The notes under the pieces: generated by a model
What the model saw: the letters and a program-made list of their open reading frames with translations, nothing else
Database searches by the model: none
What the model was told of the DNA's origin: nothing
Assembly (NCBI RefSeq): GCF_003265305.2
Contig: NZ_CP033459.1
Coordinates: 1,612,001 to 1,676,000 of the forward strand
DNA length: 64,000 bases
Direction: 5' to 3'
From: Pseudoprevotella muciniphila
GTDB taxonomy: Bacteria > Bacteroidota > Bacteroidia > Bacteroidales > Bacteroidaceae
Made by a program: the position numbers and the translations under genes
Shown: positions 57,645-64,000 of the stretch, piece after piece
How positions within the stretch are numbered: the stretch's first letter is position 1
Layout of the letters: every line of letters begins with the position of its first letter

Positions 57645-60600
57645 ATGAAAAAAGATATCTCTTTATTCCTAATCACTTTGCTGGTTTGCAGTTTTGCTCA
57701 AGTTCAGCAACTAATGGCAATCCCTGAGTTTTCTTCAGAAAAGTGTTACAAGGTAATGCATGTAAATTCCGGCAAATACCTTCTTTTAAAGGACAGTTAC
57801 GAGGAATCGAATACCGTGAATGCCACAACTCTGGACAATGAAGGTTCTGTGTTTACCATCACGCAGAGCGGTGGTGGCTACGTTTTCACCAAATACGACA
57901 CAGAATATACCCTTGGTATCTCCACCTCTACTCAGGGCAATTGGGCGAACTGGAACACGGCGAACAATGTGGCTACTGTATGGACGATTGAAGACGCGGG
58001 AGGAGAGGATATATACATTACATCTGAAAAAGGCTACCTTGGTCCAAATGACAACGCAACGAGTAGCGGTTCTTATGTATATACAAACAAGACACAACAA
58101 AATAACGCAAAGTGGCAGATTATAGATGCCACAGCAGAACTTCCGAACTATGTCAGTAGTATTACAAGCGGCAAATACTACCGCTTGGTAAGCAATGCAT
58201 ACGATGGCAAGACTATGGCAGTGAATGCCAACGGCGGTCTTGTCCTGACTAATACAGAAAAGGGAAAAGGAAGTTTTGCATATTATTCACAACTATGGCA
58301 GATTACAGGTACTAATGGAAAGTATAATTTCAAGAATTTAGTATCCGGTAAATCCATTCAGGCATGGCCGGGACAAAGCCAACAATGGCAAACGGGCAGT
58401 AGTGCTGCAAACTTCTATTCCGGCACGACCACCTCCGGCGACAACAAGTTGTTCTGGTTTGCCACAGTAAACAACACGAGCGAACATAAGTCTCTGCATG
58501 CTGCAGGTGCTGCAAATCAGAACAACACTGTAGTGGGTTGGCAAGCCAGTTCAGACGCATCAAAATGGCTCTTATGGGAAGTGGATGTAACGGAAGATGA
58601 TATTGCAGCCGCAGAAGATTGGCGCAAGACACTCAACAGCAATATAGGTAGCGAGTTCGCTAAGTTCTTCACAGATAAGATCTGCACACAGTTGAAAGAA
58701 GAATATGTTGCTATGAGCGATGATGATTTGCGTGCTGCCATGAGCGAACTGCCATCGATGATGATTAACGAGGCGATTAGTATAAAAAACGACATGTGGG
58801 GCAACAACGCCACATGGAGTGCTTACGAAAAGGATTTTCGCATCCATGAGTATGAGGCATATTCTGCCCCTGGTGTGTGGGCTTCCAAACTCGGTTTTGG
58901 CGACTTCGGTCGTCTTACACAACCCACCGGAATCAGGTTGAAGGCGGGAGAAATAGCCTTTCTTTACGTCGAAAGAAGTGCTGCCAGAAATGGTACGCTC
59001 AAAGTTGAAATGCCGGTTGGTGTAAACAACACAGGCCCTCAGCAAGATTTGACCAGTGGTCTTAATAAAGTTATAGCAAATGGCGACTGTGAACTGTTCA
59101 TCACCTACCAAAACACTGATACTGAAACGCCATTATCTGCACATCCTAAAATAAGAATTCATATTGTTGGCGGCACGTGCAACGGTACGTTCGATATGAG
59201 CCGCGGCCATACGGACAGAGATTGGCTGTGGCTGAAGCAAAATATGTTCAAAGACACATATCTGCACATGAGGTCCAACTTGCATGTTTTTTGCACTTAC
59301 CTTGATAATATGCGCTCAGCGCAGAAACTTACAAGGGGTATGCAAATGATTGATTTTGTGTTTGAGGCGCAGGAAAGAGCCATGACCACACGATTCAATG
59401 ACGGCTACTATCGCCCTATAATGACCGTATGGGACAAAGGTTCCGGCAATCCTTCCGCCGGTAATGGACGCGTTTCTTGGCCAGGTATAAATTACGAATT
59501 ATTTAATGAGGAAACTTTCCGCGATGGTGGCTGGTGGACAAGTTGGGCTTATCCGCACGAGGTAGGCCATCTTCACCAACGTCCACTGTGGCTTGCCGGC
59601 ACACGCGAGGGAAGCAATGAAGTTCTTATACAGATTTACACACACCTTTGGGGAAAGAAGACTGCGAAGGGAGCAGTCAGCATTTTGGCAGACCGCTTCA
59701 ACAAAACAGATGGAGCAACAAGTTGGATTGACAATCTGAAAAATGCAGGCGAGATACAGTCATTTACTCAGAAGATGTGGTACCAACTTTGGCTCTATTT
59801 CCATCAAAAGGGCGACGATGAGTTTTTCCCACGATGGATAGAGTGTATCCACAAACGAGGCAACATGCAGAACCGCTTTTATTCCAATGACAATCCGGCA
59901 GGAATTGATAAAGACTACATGCGTGCCGCTCTTGCTGCATGTGAGGCTTCGCAGACAGACCTCTATGAGTTTTTCAAAGTGTGGGGATTCTTCAACTATG
60001 CTGAGACCATCAACGGAGCAACAGATGCAGGAGTCGCAAGTATTAGTGACTATGAAAGTTTCTATCTCAAAGTTCCGCGCCAATCTGTCCAAGAAGAAGT
60101 GGCTCAGATGGAAGCCTGGAAAGCAGAAATGCAGAGTTATGAGAAAAAAGCGCCGGGCATCATGTTCATCAACAGTACTGCTGAGCAGGGACAAATAGGC
60201 GAAGATGCTGAAGTTGTCAAATATTTCCCTGATCTTCTGGGTGCAAATATCGTAAATTTTGGCGCAAACGATGATTCGGGTTGCACCGGTTATTACACAC
60301 ACTTTGGTAAGAATGAGGCAGACAACATTGGTTTTAAGCGTAGTGGGGCAAACTTTACCATAACAGGTACCGGCGCCGTGGGTTATAAGATTTATGACGA
60401 CAAGGGCGAACTTGTTTTTATTAGTTTCAAAAATACATTCAAGACAAGCAATGCTATAGCAAGAGGCATAAACGAAGGTCGTTACTCTCTTGTTGCTTCG
60501 CTTGGCGACGACACAGACTTGTTGCTTAGCGGTCCTCCCACTATTTATACAAACAATGAAACGACAGGCATTTCTTCAATTCGAGATGAACAATTCGCAA

Positions 60601-60698
60601 ACAACAGTTGGTACACCATTGGAGGCGTAAAACTAAACGGCAGACCTACTGCAAAAGGTGTTTATATTATCGATGGTAAGAAGGTTATAATTAAATAA
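57645..60698 (+). CDS. M60-family metalloprotease with T9SS sorting tail
   Basis: 1017 residues. Signal peptide to about residue 25 (LMA-IPE). Residues about 30-315 hold two ricin/beta-trefoil-like carbohydrate-binding parts (GKYLLLKDSYEES, GKSIQAWPGQSQQW). The M60 domain follows, with a Gly-Trp-rich lead-in (PHEVGHLHQ, HEVGH at 638-642) and Glu655. The last 31 residues (NNSWYTIGGVKLNGRPTAKG onward) are a T9SS type A sorting tail, the same type as in the LRR protein. M60 enzymes cut O-glycosylated mucin-type proteins. Unlike the M60 protein at 14080 it has no BACON or F5/8C domains, but it does have the CTD. Confidence 0.9.
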   Translation: MKKDISLFLITLLVCSFAQVQQLMAIPEFSSEKCYKVMHVNSGKYLLLKDSYEESNTVNATTLDNEGSVFTITQSGGGYVFTKYDTEYTLGISTSTQGNWANWNTANNVATVWTIEDAGGEDIYITSEKGYLGPNDNATSSGSYVYTNKTQQNNAKWQIIDATAELPNYVSSITSGKYYRLVSNAYDGKTMAVNANGGLVLTNTEKGKGSFAYYSQLWQITGTNGKYNFKNLVSGKSIQAWPGQSQQWQTGSSAANFYSGTTTSGDNKLFWFATVNNTSEHKSLHAAGAANQNNTVVGWQASSDASKWLLWEVDVTEDDIAAAEDWRKTLNSNIGSEFAKFFTDKICTQLKEEYVAMSDDDLRAAMSELPSMMINEAISIKNDMWGNNATWSAYEKDFRIHEYEAYSAPGVWASKLGFGDFGRLTQPTGIRLKAGEIAFLYVERSAARNGTLKVEMPVGVNNTGPQQDLTSGLNKVIANGDCELFITYQNTDTETPLSAHPKIRIHIVGGTCNGTFDMSRGHTDRDWLWLKQNMFKDTYLHMRSNLHVFCTYLDNMRSAQKLTRGMQMIDFVFEAQERAMTTRFNDGYYRPIMTVWDKGSGNPSAGNGRVSWPGINYELFNEETFRDGGWWTSWAYPHEVGHLHQRPLWLAGTREGSNEVLIQIYTHLWGKKTAKGAVSILADRFNKTDGATSWIDNLKNAGEIQSFTQKMWYQLWLYFHQKGDDEFFPRWIECIHKRGNMQNRFYSNDNPAGIDKDYMRAALAACEASQTDLYEFFKVWGFFNYAETINGATDAGVASISDYESFYLKVPRQSVQEEVAQMEAWKAEMQSYEKKAPGIMFINSTAEQGQIGEDAEVVKYFPDLLGANIVNFGANDDSGCTGYYTHFGKNEADNIGFKRSGANFTITGTGAVGYKIYDDKGELVFISFKNTFKTSNAIARGINEGRYSLVASLGDDTDLLLSGPPTIYTNNETTGISSIRDEQFANNSWYTIGGVKLNGRPTAKGVYIIDGKKVIIK

Positions 60699-60727
60699 GA
60701 ATTCAGTAGTTAACATACTTTTCAAAA

Positions 60728-60777
60728 TACCCATCCGAAATGCTTATTATAGGCATTGCGGATGGGTAATTTTTTTC
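60728..60777. terminator. Strong terminator between the M60 and buk genes
   Basis: TACCCATCCG (60728-60737) pairs with CGGATGGGTA (60759-60768), and ATGC/GGCAT pairs further in. Followed by AT7 on the plus strand. It probably serves the convergent genes in both directions, chiefly M60. Confidence 0.9.
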
Positions 60778-60816
60778 TTCTGACTTTTACCGGTCAGCAA
60801 TAACTTATTATTCTTC

Positions 60817-61926
60817 CTAAGATTGTTCTTCCGCAAAGAGGTTTTTTGTCTTACGGAAAACACTATCGTTGAATTCCTTTATTGGCAATTCACCTCGCAA
60901 CACTGCAAGTGCATTGCCTGCCAACGCCTTCATTTCGTCTTCTCCCGGGAATACATGTACGGGGGCAATGTGCTGTATGCGCTCCACGATACCCTCTCTG
61001 ATGTATTGGTCTTTACAAAGTCCTCCCGTGAGGAGAATGGCATCTACCTTTCCATAAAGAACCGTTGACATTCCTGCAATTTCTTTTGCCGTTTGAAGAA
61101 TTAGTGCGTCCATAACGAGTTTCGCCTTGTAGTCGCCCTTCTCCACCCTGTCCATCACCTCAAACATGTTGCTCGTGCCAAGATATGCCCTGACACCACA
61201 ATTCTTAAAGAAGAAGTTGTCGAGTGTATGTTTGTCGTATTTTCCGGAGAAACAGAGTTCCACTACTCCACGTGCCGGCAGCGATCCGCTTCGCGTGATA
61301 GAGAAAGGTCCGTCGTCGCCCATGCCGTTGTTTGAATCGACAGCACGCCCGTGGCGGTGCACTGCTATTGATGTGCCTCCGCCCAGGTGACAGACGATGA
61401 GATTGAGTTCTTCATACTTTTTGCCTGCCTGCTTGGCGTATGTGCGTGCTATGGCTCGCTGATTAAGCGTGTGCCAGAATGGTTCTCGCTCGATGAGCGG
61501 AAAACCGCTGATACGGGAGATTTCATCGTATTCGTCTGTCATGCCCGAATCGGCAGTAAGTGCCATACATCCTTCTATCTGTTGCGCCAGGATGTAGGCA
61601 AGAATGGAACCGAAGTTGCAGGGATGCTCACGTACGGGGTGTTGCAGCGCCTCGTACATTCTGTCGTTCACCTCATACACACCGCCTTCTATGGGACCGA
61701 GCAATCCTGCACGCCCCACAATGGCGTCAAAGTTGAAGTCTATGTTTGCATCCACAAGTTCCGTAAGAATATGGTTGCGTCGATAGTCCAGTTGTTGTGC
61801 TATGGTCTTTAATTTTTCAAGTTCGCTGAAAGAATGGTTGATGCCTTTTTCAAAAACCACTTGTTCGTCTTCGTAAACGGCGATTTTTGTACTTGTCGAA
61901 CCTGGATTTATGGCCAATATCCGCAT
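60817..61926 (-). CDS. buk: Butyrate kinase
   Basis: 369 residues from ATG 61926 (MRILAINPGSTSTKIAVYED, the ASKHA phosphate-1 motif). A longer frame to 61971 lies inside the ptb 3' region and is rejected. Other motifs: HLGGGTSIAVH and GDDGPFSITRSGSLPARGV. It converts butyryl phosphate (or branched-chain acyl phosphates) plus ADP to the acid plus ATP. It follows ptb by 31 bases. Together they make ATP by substrate-level phosphorylation when butyrate or isobutyrate/isovalerate is formed. Confidence 0.95.
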   Translation of the reverse strand: MRILAINPGSTSTKIAVYEDEQVVFEKGINHSFSELEKLKTIAQQLDYRRNHILTELVDANIDFNFDAIVGRAGLLGPIEGGVYEVNDRMYEALQHPVREHPCNFGSILAYILAQQIEGCMALTADSGMTDEYDEISRISGFPLIEREPFWHTLNQRAIARTYAKQAGKKYEELNLIVCHLGGGTSIAVHRHGRAVDSNNGMGDDGPFSITRSGSLPARGVVELCFSGKYDKHTLDNFFFKNCGVRAYLGTSNMFEVMDRVEKGDYKAKLVMDALILQTAKEIAGMSTVLYGKVDAILLTGGLCKDQYIREGIVERIQHIAPVHVFPGEDEMKALAGNALAVLRGELPIKEFNDSVFRKTKNLFAEEQS

Positions 61927-61957
61927 ATTTTGTTTTTGTTTATTCGTGTTTATTTGT

Positions 61958-62866
61958 TTATTTACCAACAACAGCCGCCATGGCTAAACTATAGAATTTC
62001 GATTCTCCGTCATCTCCCCGTGATGACACCACCACCGGGCACGATGTGCCGCAGAGTATGCACGCCTGCTTGGCTTCTCCGAAAAAGGAAAGTGTCTTGT
62101 AGAATGCATTTGCTGCTTCGAGGTCGGAAAAAATAAGCGCGTCTGCACGGCCTGCTATAGGCGACTTTATGCCCTTTACCTCCATGGCTTCCGAGTCAAC
62201 AGATGTCCTGACATCCAGAGGCCCGTCGATGATGGCTTTTCCCCATTTTCCTTCCCGCGACTCCTGGGACAGATCGGCATAGTCCACAGAACATGGGAAT
62301 TTCTCGCTGACTTTCTCTGTGAAATGTATGAGCGAGATGCGTGGTTCTTCTATTCCGAAAGCGTTGCAAACGTCGATGGTGTACTTCACCTGCCACTCGC
62401 GCTGTTTGCGGGTAGGTACAGGTATGACAGCCGGGTCGGAAAAGAAAAGAAGTTTGTCGTATGCTGCCGTTTCTGCCACAGCAATGAGTGTTAGGATGTT
62501 TCCTGCGGGTAACAATCCTTTTTCCTTGTCCAGGACTGCCCGTAACAAGTTGTCGGTATGAACCAGCCCCTTCATCAGGAAATCTGCCTTGCCTTCGCGA
62601 ACGAGAGTCACGGCAAATTGTGCTGACTCGTCTTCATCTTCCATGGGAAATTGCTGTATGTTAGCCTTATGGGGTAAAAACTCCTGATGCTTTTCAAAAT
62701 CGGGTATCTGCCCAACAAAGATTACATCGATAAAACCAGCCTCAAGCCCACGATGAAGGGCATAGAGGGTGCTCTCGTCTGTACCTGAAATCACAGCGAC
62801 ACGTTTGCGTTGCTCCATTTCGTTGAGGTGGCTGACAAGTTGCTTGAAACTTTTAATTCTTTCCAT
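61958..62866 (-). CDS. ptb: Phosphate butyryltransferase
   Basis: 302 residues, normal for the PTA/PTB family. ADFLMKGLVHTDNLLRAVLDKEKGL and the FSDPAVIPVPT segment are typical, with SPIAGRADALIFSDLEAAN near the C-terminus. It exchanges CoA of butyryl-CoA for phosphate. It is the first gene of ptb-buk. Other butyrate pathway genes are not in the window. Confidence 0.94.
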   Translation of the reverse strand: MERIKSFKQLVSHLNEMEQRKRVAVISGTDESTLYALHRGLEAGFIDVIFVGQIPDFEKHQEFLPHKANIQQFPMEDEDESAQFAVTLVREGKADFLMKGLVHTDNLLRAVLDKEKGLLPAGNILTLIAVAETAAYDKLLFFSDPAVIPVPTRKQREWQVKYTIDVCNAFGIEEPRISLIHFTEKVSEKFPCSVDYADLSQESREGKWGKAIIDGPLDVRTSVDSEAMEVKGIKSPIAGRADALIFSDLEAANAFYKTLSFFGEAKQACILCGTSCPVVVSSRGDDGESKFYSLAMAAVVGK

Positions 62867-62887
62867 CTTTTACAAATACTTAGGTGG

Positions 62888-62918
62888 CAAATTTAACACT
62901 TAATCGATAAGCGAGAAA
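62888..62918 (-). promoter_or_regulatory. Promoter of ptb-buk
   Basis: Minus strand: TTTC (62918-62915), 19 bases, TAAATTTG (62895-62888), 21 bases before the ATG at 62866. Confidence 0.65.
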
Positions 62919-63003
62919 TAATTGTTGAGATAAAAGTTTTATTTTTAACCTTTTGGCGTGCGCGTTTTCTAAAAACGACTTGCCGACTTTACAATAAAAG
63001 CAC

Positions 63004-63011
63004 TAACTTTG
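63004..63011 (+). promoter_or_regulatory. -7 box of the histidine phosphatase gene
   Basis: TAACTTTG, with TTGC 20 bases upstream (62980-62983), 19 bases before ATG 63031. Confidence 0.65.
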
Positions 63012-63030
63012 CACAAAACATCTCTACATC

Positions 63031-64000
63031 ATGAAAAAAATTTGTTTATTCCTTGTTGTTGCTTTGTCGTTGGGTCCCGTTTTCGCCCAGACAGCGCGTG
63101 AAGAAATCTATGAGGACGTACATTGTTCTGCAGCCAATTATTATGCCTACCCTGACCCTGTCGGTGTGAAATATACCACAGCACCTAAAGGTTACAAGCC
63201 ATTCTACATCAGCCACTATGCCCGCCACGGCTCACGCTGGCTGATTGGCAAGAAAGAATACTCGGGTCCGGCAGAAACCATGCGCAAGGCATACGAGGCG
63301 GGTGCATTAACAGCCAAAGGCATGGAAGTGATGCACGTTCTCGATAGTCTGGACCACATGTCGAAAGGGCGACTGGGCGAACTCACCCCTCTTGGCGCTC
63401 GCCAGCACCGCGGCATAGCCAAGCGTATGTACGAAAACTTCCCGGAAGTATTCGCCGGCAATGCCCCCATCGATGCCCGCTCAACCGTAGTAATCCGCTG
63501 CATCCTCTCGATGATGGCAGAATGTCTGCAACTTCAGACCATGAACCCCGACCTTCAGATCAAGAACGACGCCAGTTATCACGACATGTACTACATGAAC
63601 TATGAGCACGACGACAATATCTCCAAATACCGCAAAAGCGAGGAAGCCCAAAAGGTGCGCACAGATTGGTGGAACAAGACTATCCAACCCGACCGCTTCA
63701 TCAGCATGCTGTTCTCCGACACAGCCTACGTCAGCCAAAACATCAACAAAGGTGGCCTGATGTGGAACATCTTCGACATAGCCGCCAACATGCAAAGCCT
63801 GGACACTGACCTCGACCTTTATCCGCTTTTCACAAAAGAAGAATGCTACGCCATCTGGACGAACAAAAACCTAAGTTGGTATCACAACTACGGACCTTCA
63901 AAACTCACTCAAGGTAAGTTGCCCTACTTTGAAGCCAACCTGCTGAAAAATATCGTTGAAACCGCTGATTCCTGCATCAAGTTGAATAAACCCGGTGCCA
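63031..64000 (+). CDS. Histidine-type phosphatase (phytase/MINPP-like), partial
   Basis: The frame is open to the window end (323 codons seen). The signal peptide ends VFA-QTAREE. The catalytic motif RHGSRW is at residues 65-70 (SHYARHGSRW), the histidine-acid-phosphatase clade-2 RHGxR signature. The rest of the visible part is helical, as in multiple inositol polyphosphate phosphatases, whose Bacteroides members degrade phytate. The C-terminal HD/HAE proton-donor motif lies outside the window. The neighbouring strand has shadow frames only. Confidence 0.85.
   Translation, partial: MKKICLFLVVALSLGPVFAQTAREEIYEDVHCSAANYYAYPDPVGVKYTTAPKGYKPFYISHYARHGSRWLIGKKEYSGPAETMRKAYEAGALTAKGMEVMHVLDSLDHMSKGRLGELTPLGARQHRGIAKRMYENFPEVFAGNAPIDARSTVVIRCILSMMAECLQLQTMNPDLQIKNDASYHDMYYMNYEHDDNISKYRKSEEAQKVRTDWWNKTIQPDRFISMLFSDTAYVSQNINKGGLMWNIFDIAANMQSLDTDLDLYPLFTKEECYAIWTNKNLSWYHNYGPSKLTQGKLPYFEANLLKNIVETADSCIKLNKPGA

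Noticed and set aside
1-64000. tRNA or rRNA genes
   Set aside because: No cloverleaf with a GTTCGANTC-type T arm in a proper context, and no rRNA stretch, was found by reading; a dedicated covariance search was not possible.

Overview
The window looks like a chromosomal segment of a Bacteroidales bacterium, most likely Prevotellaceae. The support is: a type IX secretion system (T9SS) core operon, proteins with Prevotella-style T9SS C-terminal sorting tails, cytochrome bd with a DUF4492 partner, DUF2851 and DUF4491 proteins, and promoters of the Bacteroidetes form TTTG-N19-20-TAnnTTTG. Base composition is moderate and housekeeping genes are separated by repeat-rich intergenic DNA. No tRNA, rRNA, CRISPR array, prophage or intact transposase was seen.

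Layout. 1-6 kb: the 3' end of nadB, tpx, DUF4492-cydA-cydB (cydA and cydB split by an inverted-repeat insert), then a Skp-like chaperone, murI and a lipoprotein. 6-16 kb, mostly minus strand: a DKNYY lipoprotein and a dicarboxylate/amino-acid symporter, a large T9SS-tailed protein with an M60 (enhancin/mucinase-like) metalloprotease, a PagL-like lipid A deacylase relative, and a divergent phosphopantetheinyl transferase. 16-26 kb is the accessory, repeat-rich part: two paralogous CRP/FNR-type regulators, a T9SS-tailed leucine-rich-repeat protein with a coupled 55-residue protein, miaB between large inverted repeats, and several structured non-coding elements. 26-36 kb: Sel1-repeat protein, aroA, a flippase, DUF2851, thioesterase, dprA, an SDR and a zinc-ribbon protein. 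36.3-42.8 kb: porP-gldK-gldL-gldM-gldN, the T9SS core. 43-49 kb: an AAA/DUF4143 ATPase, an M14 carboxypeptidase lipoprotein and three SH3-like proteins of one family, one with a nonsense codon in its signal peptide, plus VanW. 49-57 kb: BASS transporter, ilvA, rbfA, a LolE-like permease, an Lrp regulator, a C26-M19 fusion peptidase, a glutaminyl-cyclase-like M28 protein and sufE. 57-64 kb: a second M60 protease with a T9SS tail, butyrate kinase and phosphate butyryltransferase, and the start of a phytase-like histidine phosphatase.

How it fits together. The T9SS operon probably exports the three CTD-bearing proteins found here (starting at 10903 minus, 21324 minus and 57645 plus). The M28 protein would cyclise the N-terminal Gln that many secreted proteins of this window expose after signal cleavage. 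The two M60 proteases suggest glycoprotein or mucin foraging.

The most distinctive signal is a set of three minus-strand promoter modules (17032-17076, 21918-21962, 22223-22267). Each has a TGTAACATATGTTACA-like palindrome exactly 21 nt upstream of a TAnnTTTG -7 box, which is the class II activator geometry of CRP/FNR proteins. One lies upstream of the LRR operon. The other two lead directly, with no gene between, into a conserved two-hairpin terminator that also ends the LRR operon. Two regulators with nearly identical DNA-binding halves are encoded beside them. This looks like a small regulon with candidate small RNAs or gene-less expression cassettes.
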